From: Humulus lupulus
Lineage: Eukaryota; Streptophyta; Magnoliopsida; Rosales; Cannabaceae
Length of the DNA stretch: 64,000 nucleotides
Assembly (NCBI RefSeq): GCF_963169125.1
Contig: NC_084793.1
Coordinates: 38,094,578-38,158,577, forward strand
Direction: 5' to 3'
Below the pieces are notes generated by a model. That model worked only from the letters and a program-made list of their open reading frames with translations. It searched no databases and had not been told where the DNA came from. Below are positions 11,528-22,730 of the stretch, in pieces (position 1 is the stretch's first letter; the number at the start of each line of letters is the position of its first letter). A program made the translations under genes and the position numbers.

Positions 11528-14006
11528 TGTAACGTCCCAATTTCCCTAATAAGGCTTAATGCCTTGATTAGGGGGCCAGGAGGGCAATAATTGATTTAAT
11601 TATGTATTACATGATTATATGCATGATTATATGAATTATGGGAGTTATATTATAATATGACTACATTGGCATGTTTAGGTGTATTAAGCATGCATGTGGG
11701 CCCGTTTCTTATTAGAAGGGCATTTTCGTAATTTTGGCTTATTGAGGGCATATTTGAATATATATATGTGTTTTATGATTGAGACCATATTATTATGTGA
11801 ATATATTTGAGTTATTTGGCATGAGGCGATCCTAGGGCGCAAGTTAGCATTTTAGTCATAACAGGGTCAAATACTCGGCTCGGGGTGAGCCAATGGGTAT
11901 TTTGGTAAGCTAGTACATTGTCGGGATTTACCGGGTAATGGGAAATTATTTGAGGATATTGGAGGTGACAAGGAAATTATGAGGCGTTAATTGAGATTAG
12001 CGGGAAATATGGAAAATGACGATATTGCCCTTGAGGGCATTAGAAAGCAAGAACATAAGCAATGGGCATTTTAGTCTTTGAGCCAAGGAAGTGACTTAGT
12101 CCTTAGATTGCTTCAGGGGTAGGAAACCAAAGAGGAACACAACACTTAGCTCTCTCTTAGCTCACTCGTTCTCTCTCTCTCTCTCCCTGAGCTTGGTTGG
12201 AAATTTCTTTTGAGAAGATTAACTTGGGAATTGAAGGTTTGGAGCTAAGGTTGGATTAAGTTCATCTCAATGGTCGTAATTCTCAGTTGAGGTAAGCCCT
12301 AAACCTTTTTTTTTTTTTGCTGAATTTTGGTTTGGTTTTAGAGTACTTTTGAGTTTTGAACTCAAGGCTTGAATTTTGTATTTGGTGCATAGTTTGTTAA
12401 GTTTAAGGATGGGTTTTGATAATTACAGTGTACTGATGATGTTTTGGGACTCAATTATGGGTTTTATACTACTTTGGGGGTGAATTTTGAGGGAATTGGC
12501 TCAGAGAAATTGTTTGAAAAACTAGGTTCGTAGGGCCGCGCCGTGACCTTGTTCTTGGGGCGTCGCGACCCTCATGAACTTAAAGGCTAGGGAAATTCTC
12601 TGAACTGCCATGGCGCTGCGACATGTGTCCAGTGAAAATAGGGGTGAGCTATTTGACTTGTAGAGAGCCACGACACTTAGTGAGGGGCGTTGTGGATCAA
12701 ACTAGGGATATTGGCCAGGTTAGGTTTCGGGTGGAGGGAACTCGAACCTAAGGGCTCGGGAAGGGTTCTACTACGTAGTTTAGTAGAATTCAAGGTCCTA
12801 GTGGCTAGGACTTAGTTTGGAAGACTTTATTTGCTCGATATTGATGGATATCACTTATTATGGTAATGACTAGGGTACCGTTAGGGCTCGAGACTGGATC
12901 GTGCTCGGGTGTCGTTGTTAATTAGCTTGTGTTTAGACCAGAGGTAAGAAAACTGCACCCAATACATGATATATGTGAATAGGGCATGACCCGATTGTTA
13001 AATATGGATACGATTTGGGCTCTGGCCCCTGTGAATGAGCATGATTATAATTATGCCTGCGATTGTTTGATTAAGCATGCTTGAATGCTCTGTATCTGGA
13101 TAATTGTTAAATGATGCGTGCTTGTCTACATTGACTGATTGAAAAGGCTTGACATATAAGTCAAGGACGACAATAGCCCGCTTAGTGCTAGTCGGAAGCA
13201 TTGATTTATAAGTCAAGGGTGGCTATAGCACGTGGAGCGCAGGCCGATGTGGTTAGGCGTAATCAGGAGGGTGGTGTATGCTTGACCGACTCTATGGTCG
13301 TTTGGAAAATAAAGCGCTAGGTACACTGGGCCAGATCTAAGGCTGGTTATACAGAGGATAGGGTAATGGGCCCCGGGGTGACATTATATCCCATATCCTA
13401 GGGCAATGGGCCCTAGTGTGACTTTATAGTCATTTATTTAGGGCAGCAACCCCAATGTGACTCTATGGTCACGTATTTAGGGCAACGGGCCCCGGTGTGA
13501 CATTGTAGTCACTTATCTGAATAGAATGAATGCAAGAGTAGGGTTATTACTACTAGGCATCCTAGTTATGATTCTGTAATATGCTCTTAACTGCTTATGA
13601 GCATGTTTAAGTTTTCTTGCTGAGCCTTGGCCCACGGGTGCTTTGTGGTGCAGGTACGGGGAAATGGAAGTTTGATCAACCATGAGTTTGAGAGCTTCGG
13701 TGGCGACGTGTACATATGCGGCTGCTCGACCATCACGACCGAGGTTTTTCAAAGGAACTAGGGCTATATCCTATTCTGTCGCTTAGGTTGGCTTATTGTA
13801 ACTTTTGCGTTGTAAATAACCTTTTCAATGTTTATTTTGGGATCCCATGTACGAACGTAAACATTTTAATTCCTTCTTACCAAAAATTTTAACCCTACAC
13901 CGCTAATCACGTTTAGTTACACATTTATGGCCAAGAGACTCATTTAGAGTGTCTGACGCTATTTAAAACACGCAGTGTAACGGTCTTGGAAATGCAGGGC
14001 GTTACA
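11528..14006 (+). repeat. 5' LTR of the plus-strand Tekay-like element, 2479 bp
   Basis: It starts TGTAACGTCCC and ends GGGCGTTACA, just before the PBS. It contains a CT microsatellite (about 12168-12187), a T run at 12307, several near-copies of a short GGGC..GGGCCC..TGTGAC block at 13360-13510, and GC-rich patches at about 12530-12700. The first 60 bases match the reverse complement of the right ends of the LTRs at 37491-40136 and 50162-52435, which shows those two lie in the opposite orientation. Confidence 0.9.
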
Positions 14007-14008
14007 AC

Positions 14009-14022
14009 TTGGTATCAGAGCG
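14009..14022 (+). other. Primer binding site, initiator-Met tRNA
   Basis: TTGGTATCAGAGCG begins two bases after the LTR. TGGTATCAGAGC is the standard plant gypsy/copia site complementary to the 3' end of initiator tRNA-Met. Confidence 0.93.
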
Positions 14023-14487
14023 TGCCAAGGTTAAGGGTTTCTGAAGACTAGCTGGGCATGCACACTCACCACTAAAGACAAGCTTGACTTAGGGTTTGGT
14101 AACTATTTATGTGGTTAGGTGTTTAACTGCTTAAATAGGATAAAAATGTCTTATCTGTCTGCCTTATTAGGGAGCATGAGATATTCTGATAGGGCTTGGC
14201 CCTTGAATGTTGTGTGTATGCTAAAGATGTGCTTATTAGCGCTATTATTGCTTGTGAATGCAAATGAAATGCTTATCAAAGCTGTTATATGCATATGTAT
14301 GCCAGAAAATGCTTATCAGCATCATTATATGTTTATAAATGTTAAGAAGTTCTTATTAGCACCATGTTTGAGCATGAATATGAACCAACATGCTTATTAG
14401 CATGATTGTTCAGTGCAAATACTTGTTTGTTCAGTTTTGGACCGCAGGGCAGCAAGAAGTATTCTTATTACTACCTAACATGCCGAA

Positions 14488-15686
14488 TTGATTATTGCAG
14501 CACGATATAAGCTTGGAAGTATGATTCTAGGGGAGTCAGATGCATTAGTTGGCCAACAAATACAGGTCGATAATGATAATCAGGGTCAGACCCTTCCGCC
14601 AGTTCCAGAGAATTGGCAGCAAGTACTTGCTGATATGCAAGCCAGATTACATAGGCAAGAAGAAGAGACCCACCTTCTAAGATAGCAACAAGTTCCAACA
14701 GGGAACATTCAACTTGAGGTGCCACTTGCGTTGGTATCGACAGTAGTACAACCGTCTGAGGTTGAGAATATATGGGAACCTCTTTATGAAAGGTTCAAAA
14801 AGCAGCACCCTCTAGTTTTTTAGGGCAGTGCAGATCCGGCCAAGGCCGAAAAATGGATGAGCATGATTACCACTATCCTGGATTTCATGAGGGTACTTGG
14901 TAATGAGATGGTGGCCTATGCCACATATATGTTTAAGGAGGATGCCCGAATTTGGTGGGAAGTGATATCCCAGATCAAGATCGTCAATACCCTGGATTGG
15001 GAAGAGTTTAGAGCTCTGTTCAATGAGAAGTATTACAATGATGCAGTTAGGGTTGCATAGGCAGATGAGTTCAGTAAGCTGTTACAGGGGAACATGTCAA
15101 TGACAGAGTATGCATTGAGATTCGATAGACTGGCCAAGTTTGCTACAGACTCGGTACCCACTGATGGGATAAGGAAGGGAAGGTTCCTTCAGGGGCTACA
15201 ACCTATGATAGTCCGGGATGTTCGCATTACTACTGTGCCTGGGGTGACAACATATGCCCGGGTGGTAGAGAAGACCCTTACTTCCGAGGGTGTAGAGGAC
15301 AGAATTTGGTGCAAGAACGTGGCTAGGAGAGACACTAGGAGGATGGGACCTCCATTTATGGGTTTTGGTAGGGGCAAAGGCCCTAGCGACCAAAAAAGGA
15401 AGGCTCCAGATACCTTTTCAGCTTCACGCTCTGATAGGTGGCCAAGGGGTATATAGATAAGCCACCAGGGCAGCAATGAGGTCTAAAGGACCTACCCAGA
15501 GTGCGCTAAATGTAAGAGGCACCATGTGGGAGAGTGTCGGGCAAAGGCCTGCTTTCTGTGCGGGATAGTGGGACACTTGAAGAAAGATTTCCCGAGAGAA
15601 AGAAAAGAACCAAGGAAGGCGGATAGCTTGACTCCAGCTCGAGTGTTCGCATTGATGCAGGCAGAGGCTAAGGCTAGTCCTCAGTA
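14488..15686 (+). pseudogene. Gag with in-frame nonsense mutations
   Basis: A single reading frame runs through about 1.2 kb with no frameshift. It is broken by stops at 14683 (TAG), 14821 (TAG), 15058 (TAG), 15454 (TAG) and 15484 (TAA). The gag core lies about 14770-15330 (WEPLYERFKKQHPLVF, then AEKWMSMITTILDFMRVLG, MSMTEYALRFDRLAKFATD and VPTDGIRKGRFLQGLQP). Two zinc knuckles follow at about 15500-15590. The first is C-A-K-C...H..GEC. The second reads CFLCGIVGHLKKDF, where the last zinc-binding Cys has become Phe. The three TAG stops at 14683, 14821 and 15058 fall where CAG is plausible. The ATG at 14488 or 14521 could be the start. Confidence 0.85.
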
Positions 15687-16256
15687 GTGATAGGTCAACT
15701 TTCTAGTGCTGGAACCTCTTATATTGTTTTGATTGATTCTGGTGCTACACATTCTTTTGTTTCTAGTAGGATAATTGATAGACTGTGTAGACCATGTGAT
15801 TATTATACTGCGGGGTTTGGAACTTTACTGCCCACAACGGAGTTAGTTGCCTCTAGGATATGGATAAGATCGTTTCCAGTGACAGTGGATGACAGGGAGT
15901 TGTCAGTTGAATTGATTGTGCTAGTAATGAATGACTTTGATATGATTTCGGGCATAAAGTGGTTGTCAAATATGGGGCAACAATAGATTGCAAGAAGAAG
16001 ATGGTAACTTTTGAGCCTGAGGGTGAGGATCCATTTGTATTTGTTGGCACTGTGCATGGACCCCGTGTACCCATGATATCAGTATTGAGGGCTAGAGACC
16101 TATTGCGAGGTGGTTGCACAAGATTCCTAGCCAGTGTGGTAGATACCACTCAAGTCGTGCTAGTGGGACCAACATAGACTATATTAGTTTGTAAGTTTTT
16201 GTATGTGTTTCCAGAGGATTTACCAGGGTTGCCGCCACATAGAAAGATAGAAGATT
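15687..16256 (+). pseudogene. Gypsy aspartic protease and truncated start of RT
   Basis: The catalytic motif is intact in LIDSGATHSFVSS (about 15730-15770), the D-S-G-A form of retrotransposon aspartic proteases that cut the Gag-Pol polyprotein. The frame shifts near 15965: the preceding frame ends in a stop after GIKWLSNMGQQ, and the next continues YGATIDCKKKMVTFEPEGED. A third frame gives LYVFPEDLPGLPPHRKIED, the linker at the RT start, and ends at the truncation point. Confidence 0.85.
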
Positions 16257-17589
16257 AACTTTCAAGATAATATATTTATCCCAAAATAAATATCAGTTAA
16301 TTCAAAATTAACTTTATCTTAAAATATCAGTTTTAAATAAATAAATATGTTATTCTAAATAAGATAATTATTAATCTCTCTTTATATTAATCCAAATATG
16401 ATTAATATTAATTTTAACCTATAGTTTTTCAAAACAAAAACTATATGGTTAAATAATTAATTAATTCATAATTAAACAATTACCTATAATTATCACATAA
16501 TTATTTCATTGCCCTGGAAAATTAATTCCTTTGCAATTAAGTCATTTTCTCTACAAATCTTTATTTTGACATCCTTACCCTTGACAGTGTAGGACATAGG
16601 TGATCTGGGGACCATGAACCTATAATACAAAGCTCCAATAAACCATATTATTAATTAAACTATTTAATCCAATAACCTTATTTATTAATTCCATGATTAC
16701 TCTACTATAAATATGGAATTGCACTCTAAGTATTTATAGAATTGTATTTACAAAGTTTTTCTCTTGTAGTCCATTGATATAATCAATAAATGTAGTTATG
16801 TCCTCCATTTATTGGTTCGATAATTAGAGCTGGTCAAGATTACTGTTTTACCCTTCTAATTACCTCTTGGTTCTTAAGTACCATTAATCCACTAGCGAAT
16901 AATTAATCTATAATCAAATTATAGATTTGAGCTCAATAACTATCTAGTTCCAGAATTAACCCTTAAAGAAACCAATATTCGATCAATTAGGAAAGTATGG
17001 ATTCCATTATTGTAATTCATATCCCCAGCCATTCATGATATTGAATCTCCCAAAGAAAAGCCATTAGCCTCATTATACTAAGAAACCTTAACAAGTGAAT
17101 CAAAAGATCCAATAAACACAAACATGAGTTCATAAATACTCAAGATTTAGACTGATCTACAAATGATCATCTATTATGATAAGAACCAAATCTTTATGTC
17201 AAATGACAAGTTTATATAGATAATTAATTCTTATCAGTCTTGTCATATATAATCTCTATTATATACATTATCCTTACTAAGATGTCTATCAACATCAGTC
17301 ATCCGAATCTAGATTACTTGCATCTCGTATGCTTAGCAAACCGTATTAGTAACCATTCATTAAAGATTCCATACTTTAATATGTTACTGACTATTTTATT
17401 CATTATATATGATCTTAATTCTCTCGTACTAATACAAGATCATATTCTCATGAATGAATAATGGATTTTCTTGATATTATCATATAATTAATTCAAACAA
17501 TAATTATAATATTCAAATATAATAAAATCATTCTTTTCTTTAACTTCAATAAAATGTCTTTACATGCTTTTAGGGCATTAATCCTAACA
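16257..17589 (-). repeat. Copia-type LTR, partial copy 1
   Basis: AT-rich sequence ending ...GCATTAATCCTAACA on the plus strand, so the minus-strand LTR begins TGTTAGGATTAATGCCC. It shares landmarks with 43403-45451 and 56496-57736: a block reading roughly GACCTATAAT..AAGCTCCAATAA, then TAATAACCTTATTTATTAATT, and ATATGGAATTGCACTC. The far end expected to read TGTTGG... on the plus strand is missing, so this copy is truncated on the left, where it abuts the broken gypsy element. Confidence 0.7.
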
Positions 17590-18567
17590 ATAAGATCATC
17601 TCAAAGGTTTAGCTGACATTTCCCGGGGTTGCTCCCAGAGGCTGTTATACCCCTACGAGCATTTAAGCCATCCTGTAGGTCTAGTTGACCTTGGTGGCAA
17701 CCACTGTCCTCGGGATACCCTACTTCGGTCTCTTCATCAGACTCAATGTTCTCATTATTAACCGAGATGGTGAAGCCTTGCTCTAGGTTATTGGAGACGT
17801 TCCTTGGCTAGGGGCTTTGTGAGGTTAGCGAGGTGCCGGGGGGACACCTCACATGGACTAGTGTGGTCCGTTTTGGCGCGCCTAGGCAGTTGCTCTATGG
17901 CACTACGGGCGCTGGCAGTTGGCGATGTCCTTGGGCATCTTTCCACTTCTTTTTGCTTGCTGGCCTCGGGAACTTAAACTGTTCGGGATCTCGACAAACC
18001 TTCTTCTGCCCCAAAATGGGGTTGTCATCGACTCTGCCCTTGCCATGCTCTTGTGGCACAGGTGGGGCTCTAACTCCAGCTAGGTGCATGGGTGGCACAC
18101 CAACTGGCAGATCTTGCGCCATGCCAGCGGGGTGCACGGGAGGCACACTAGATACGTTTACAGGCGACATTCCAGCTGAGTGCACGGGTGGCATGCTAGT
18201 TGGCTGCCTAGATGGTACTTTGCCATACTGGTCTACTCGCAGCCCTTGAGCCACCAGAGTGGCCCTCATGGCATTATCCATCTCCTGTAGGGCAATCCTG
18301 GGCATCAAGTTTTTGCTGTTGAGTGGCCATCTAGTCATGGAGCACCACCTCCTTTCATGGATCCTTCGCATCCATAGGCTGAGGATAATCCTCCTCATAA
18401 TAATCGTCATCGCCCCCCTCGCCTAAGTCATTGTAATTGGCATTGTCGCCATAATCCTCCTGGACCATCTTCGAGAGGTCTTGTGGAGGTGGATGACTGA
18501 TTTCTCCTCCCTCAGCTCCGGTGGGAGGAGCTACATCGTTAGGTGCGTTTCGTCTAGTGATCACCAT
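17590..18567 (-). pseudogene. N-terminal gag of a Tat-like gypsy element
   Basis: The minus frame starts at 18567 with MVITRRNAPNDVAPPTGAEG, 50 bases inside the LTR, as expected for gag. It is acidic (DDDYYEEDYPQP) and then shifts frame near 18360 into 18410-17895. That second part carries imperfect PPVHSAGM/PPVHPAGM/PPMHLAGV repeats in a proline-rich region. Stops follow toward 17590. The conserved gag core and all of pol are missing because the element ends at the copia-type LTR. Confidence 0.65.
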
Positions 18568-18595
18568 GGTCGTTTTTCTTCAAGCTTTCTTCAGG

Positions 18596-18613
18596 CTCTC
18601 AATCAAAGCACCA
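18596..18613 (-). other. Primer binding site of the minus-strand Tat-like element
   Basis: Immediately inside the LTR the minus strand reads TTTTGGTGCTTTGATTGAGAG. A TGGTGCTTTCATTGAGAGC-like site after the LTR is a form I recall from plant Tat-type elements. The tRNA partner was not determined. Confidence 0.55.
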
Positions 18614-18616
18614 AAA

Positions 18617-19611
18617 TGTTTATTGACTATTTCGCTATCAACCTAATCTAAGAACTTGGCAGAAACTAGAAGAAAATAACACATAGATTTTATGTGGTTC
18701 AGGCTGTAAAAAAGCTCTAGTCCACGAGTCTTTGATATTAGTGAGTTTGAAGCTTGTTTGCGAAAGCTTCAATGGAGTCTTAGGCAGCGTATATATTAAT
18801 CTGAATTTACAATGCTTAATTAGCCAAAGTTCTGAACTCTTTACAAGGAGATCCCTCAACCCTATTTATAGAGGTTTGGGTCATTCATACCCTTAATGAA
18901 CAATTAATACAACATTCTCCATTATTTGGGGAGTAAATTGCTATTTAATTACATAGGGACGCACTAACAACGACCATGGGCCTAGGTGGATTGCACGGGG
19001 CCCATTTACAGAAAGGTGCCTACCAACCTCATGGGGAACATGTATCTGATCGTGTCAGGATACGGCGCACGTTCACTCATGTCAAGAGGCATTGTGGGAA
19101 ATGCCGATTGTCGATGGTATGAACTCGACACCACTAATCGAGTCTCACCACTCGACAGTGGCTGACGCCCGGCAACTACTCCAGGTCCGAGGACAAAAAT
19201 TCTAGACCTGAGAGATTGACAAATGAAGAGAGCGAGGACCGTCTGAGCTCCTCGGGACGTGACCTCACTATGAGACATCTACACCTTGGAGATGGGTCAC
19301 GAGACGTGGCCTCATCTGGAGACATCCTCACCTCGAGGATAGACCTCGGGGCGTGGCTTCATCTGAAGACATCCTCGCCTCGAGGACAGACCTAGGGGCG
19401 TGGCCTCACTTGGAGACATCCACGACTTGGAGATTGGCACTAGACGTGGCCCTGGAGACATCCTCGCCTCAAGGAAAAACCTCAGGGCGTGGTCTCACTT
19501 GGAGATATCCACGACCGGCTAGGTCTTAATACGTAACCTCACTAATGTTTAAGGAGCTTAATTACTCCTATAATGAGTGTCACGTGTCCTCTGGTGAAAA
19601 CACGGACAACA
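18617..19611 (-). repeat. 5' LTR of a minus-strand Tat-like element, 995 bp
   Basis: It is bounded by TGTT...AACA (plus strand TGTTTATTGA...CACGGACAACA). About 19260-19520 holds four to five imperfect ~65-bp repeats with the motif GGAGACATCC.C..C..GAGGA and a G.CGTGGCCTCA piece. On the minus strand CTATAAATAGG at 18871-18861 is a good TATA box about 240 bases before the LTR end. The second LTR and target duplication are not available. Confidence 0.75.
18861..18871 (-). promoter_or_regulatory. TATA box in the LTR
   Basis: The minus strand reads CTATAAATAGG. It lies in the LTR upstream of the PBS and gag start, where the retroelement promoter is expected. Confidence 0.6.
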
Positions 19612-20051
19612 ATGAGTATAAAATAGAAGTTATACCAATTTATACATTTGTATTTGAGATAAATACCATTTATAAATTTGTGTTTTAAACTATTCTCAAC
19701 AGATTTAGTGCTTGCCAAAACAAACAAAAGATAACTTTTGACATAGTTCATGGCAAATTTTTTGACAAGAATTTTATGAAAACTCCAAAATACATTTTGA
19801 TTGAATTATAACTAAATGGCATTAAGTATTTATATTTGTAGTACCACTCCTGACAAAGATTTATTTAAATTACATTAAGCATGAGGTTCCAAGTTTGAAT
19901 CCTCCTCCTCTAATATAAAAAAAATATTAAATAAAGTCAAACATATGGTCTATTTTGACAATCACATGTTTTATTATGAAATATTTAAAAATATAGTTTT
20001 ATATGGTATCTAAGAAATAAAAATAGTATAACCCTTATAAATTATGTTTAT
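19612..20051. other. AT-rich spacer between elements
   Basis: No open frame, tandem repeat or element end was recognised. It is about 75% A+T by eye and may be an older host sequence or a decayed repeat. Confidence 0.4.
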
Positions 20052-20322
20052 TGAAGAATTACAGCAGTCACCACAGTACCACGACAACACAAAATGAGCT
20101 TTCAAAATATTCTCTCAATTGTACAATAGTACCAATACCGTTGGTCCTTTTCCACAATCATTGGAAGTTGTCTAGACAACTCATTGTCCTGAAGCCATTC
20201 TAGAATAATCCTTAACATTGTATATATTTACCACGTAATCCTACAGTATTCAATCAAGGAGCTAATAACAAGAATATTCAGTCTTTATTTTTTCCTCTGT
20301 TTAGTCTTTTTTACTCTTTTCA
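20052..20322 (+). repeat. 5' LTR of the copia element, 271 bp
   Basis: It starts TGAAGAATTACAGCAG and ends CTCTTTTCA two bases before the PBS. It is collinear with the 3' LTR. Confidence 0.92.
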
Positions 20323-20324
20323 AC

Positions 20325-20339
20325 TTGGTATCAAGAGTC
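20325..20339 (+). other. Primer binding site of the copia element
   Basis: TTGGTATCAAGAGTC is a one-base-longer variant of the initiator-Met site TGGTATCAGAGC, a form common in copia elements. Confidence 0.8.
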
Positions 20340-20358
20340 GCTTTCACACCTCGCGGTT

Positions 20359-21300
20359 ATGGAATCACCTCAATCTTCTTCTAATATCGGTCAGGCATCT
20401 CAACCACCCTCAACCCCACCTCATCCTCCTACTTCCCAAACACAAACCATCTCCTTTGCTCCTACTTCCCAGCCACAAAACAACCCACCCACTTTTGCTC
20501 CATTTCCCTTACCTCCACCAATTCTAAACAACTACCAAGCTTTTCAAAGCCTAGCTCCACTTGCTTTCAAGCTTTACGGATGAAATTATTTATTTTGGAG
20601 GTCCCAAGTTATACCAGCTCTAAGAGCTCATGACCTTGAAGGGTTCATATTTGGAACCAGACCCTGCCCACCTTAGTTTGTAGAGTCCACAATGTCCGTT
20701 ACCCAATCTAGTGTTCTCAGACAAGTCAAATTTGGATTCGGACTGACAAGGCCATAATGAGTTGGCTCCTTAACTCTATTTCTGAGTCCATGTTTGGACA
20801 TGTTGTCCGCTGCACTAGCTCTTAGAATGTTTGGCACACCATTGAGACTCTATTTACCACAAACTCTAAAGCAAGAACCCTTCAATTACATTTTCAGCTT
20901 CAAACACTGAAGAAAGGGTCCTTGAGTATTCAAGATTTCATCCTCAAAATGAAATCTATTTATGAAAGTTTGGCTTATGCAGGACAACTCATTAATGATG
21001 ATGAGCTTATACTTTACGTCCTAGGAGGACTTCCTATTGAATATGATTCTGTAGTGGTTAACCTCACCTCTCGTTGTGATGCTGTTACTTTGCAGGAGGT
21101 TCAGTTCATGTTACAAAGCCAAGAAATGAGGCTAGAACAAATCAATGCTACTACCGACATGAATATTCCACAAGCCAACTATGCAGCAACCTCTAAACGT
21201 TACTACAAAAACAACCATTCTAATAACTATGGTGCTTCATTTTGAGGTCGAGGTCGAGGCCGAGGCCGCAGACGTGGTGGTGGCCGCAATACCTTTTCCA
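20359..21300 (+). pseudogene. Copia gag
   Basis: The frame opens at 20359 with a Ser/Pro/Gln-rich N terminus (MESPQSSSNIGQASQPPS). It stops at a TGA at 20581, where the family has an intact KL.G.NY..W stretch. It resumes in other frames: 20922-21245 carries IQDFILKMKSIYESLAYAG and DDELILYVLGGLPIEYDSV, typical of the copia gag (UBN2-type) domain. A GRGRG-rich basic linker and a degraded zinc knuckle (LCSRTDHSAPKCYHRF, with the first Cys position occupied by Phe) follow near 21245-21360. Confidence 0.85.
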
Positions 21301-21700
21301 AATCAATCTTTCAGCTATGTTCTAGAACCGATCATTCAGCTCCGAAGTGCTATCATCGATTTTACATTAGATACTCAGGACCTCATGCTCAGCAGTCTAA
21401 CAGTGGATTCACCAACACTTCATCCAACACCAACTCAGAAACCCAACAATCATTTCTGGCATCAGATGAGCCAAATGAGTGTCACTGGTATTTTGACAGT
21501 GGTGCCTCCACCCATGTTACTAATGACCCATCCACTCTCAATGAGGCTCATGACTACAAGGGTAAGACTCAACTAGTGATTGGAAATGGTAAGTCCTTAC
21601 CTATTTCCCACACTGGCTCCATGATAATTCATACAAACTCCAATTACCCATGTTTACGTTTGACTAATACTCTTTGTGTCCTATAGATTGCCAAAAACTT
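21300..21700 (+). pseudogene. Copia aspartic protease region
   Basis: HWYFDSGASTHVTND near 21480-21525 is the copia protease active site (D-S-G-A-S-T-H). It lies in a frame continuous with the zinc knuckle but different from the gag frame before it. A TAG near 21686 (after LTNTLCVL) ends this frame, where the family continues into FVPNISKNLISI. Confidence 0.8.
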
Positions 21701-22730
21701 GATTTCCATTTCTCCAATCATTAGATCTAATCCTGTAGTTACTGAGTTTTACACAAATTCTTGTTTTGTTAAGGATCTCAACACGAGGATGGTGCTGTTC
21801 AAGGGCGTGCTTAACAATGGCCTATATCAGCTTTGTTCTTCTACTGCAAAGTCTTGTGCTACTGACAAGTCCACTTGCTTCAATGATGTTTTCAATTCCA
21901 GTCAAGTTTTTAGGCTTTTGTCCACCAATCAAAGATCCGTCTCAGCCAATGTCTGGTATATGAGACTTGGACACCCTAATCATCATGTATTTCAAAGAAT
22001 TAATTAATGAAAACCTTTCTTGTGCTCCTTCATTTGATTTTTACTCTGCTTGTCACATAGGAAAATTTAGTCATCTCACATACAAGTCATCTTCTAAACG
22101 CACCACTCATGCATTTAAATTAATTCATACAGATGTATGGGGGTCAGCCCCATTACTTTCCACAGATGGTTTCCGCTACTACATTCCTTTTATAGATGAC
22201 TACACTAACTTTGTGTGGATTTACCCGATGCGTCTAAAATCTGAGGTATATTCCATAGTGCTCAAATTCATGTCATTTGTTGAAAGACAATTCAGTGCAA
22301 AAATTAAAGCTTTTCGTAGTGATTGGGGAGGTGAATATAGGTCCCTATTTCCCATTTTTGAGTCCAAAGGTATTGAGTTTACTCATCCTTCTCCACACAC
22401 TCACCAACAAAATGGCAAAGCTGAACGAAAGCATCACCATATCGTTGAACTAGGCCTTACTTTACTCTCTCATGCTCATATGCCATTAGTCTACTGGTGG
22501 GAAGACTTTCACACATCTGCTTTCCTCATTAACCATCTCAACACTCACACACTAGCTCACAAGTCTCCAATAGAACTTCTTTATAAAAAGAAACCCAATA
22601 TCAACTTTCTGCGTGTCTTTGGATGCACATGCTACCCACACCTTCGCGCTTACAACTCTCATAAGCTGCAATTCAGATCTGCCCCATGTGTTTTCCTTGG
22701 TTACAATCCCAATCATAAAAGGCTATAAGT
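21690..22730 (+). pseudogene. Copia integrase
   Basis: Integrase inserts element DNA into the genome. The zinc-binding part survives as VWYMRLGHPNHHVF and SACHIGKFSHL, where one His and one Cys of the HHCC set appear replaced by Tyr. The frame stops near 22005 and a second frame runs to 22728. Catalytic residues lie in IHTDVWG, FRSDWGGEYRS (D present, the usual Asn before Gly-Gly replaced by Trp) and HQQNGKAERKHH (E). The GKAERKH and FGCTCYPHLRAY blocks are typical of copia integrase. Confidence 0.88.

Larger units (their letters stand above)
11528..16256 (+). mobile_element. 3'-truncated Tekay/Del-like Ty3/gypsy element
   Basis: The order is LTR, PBS, gag, zinc knuckles, protease and the first residues of RT. 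The match to the family stops abruptly after the ...FPEDLPGLPPHRKIED stretch, where unrelated AT-rich LTR sequence begins. RT, RNase H, integrase and the 3' LTR are missing. The element cuts into an older gag fragment on its left. Confidence 0.88.

Noticed and set aside
14009..14022. Possible tRNA-Met gene fragment
   Set aside because: Only the primer-site complement is present, next to an LTR end; no cloverleaf can be formed.
17240..17461. 73-codon frame in the copia-type LTR
   Set aside because: AT-driven hydrophobic translation within an LTR; the related LTR copies do not preserve it.
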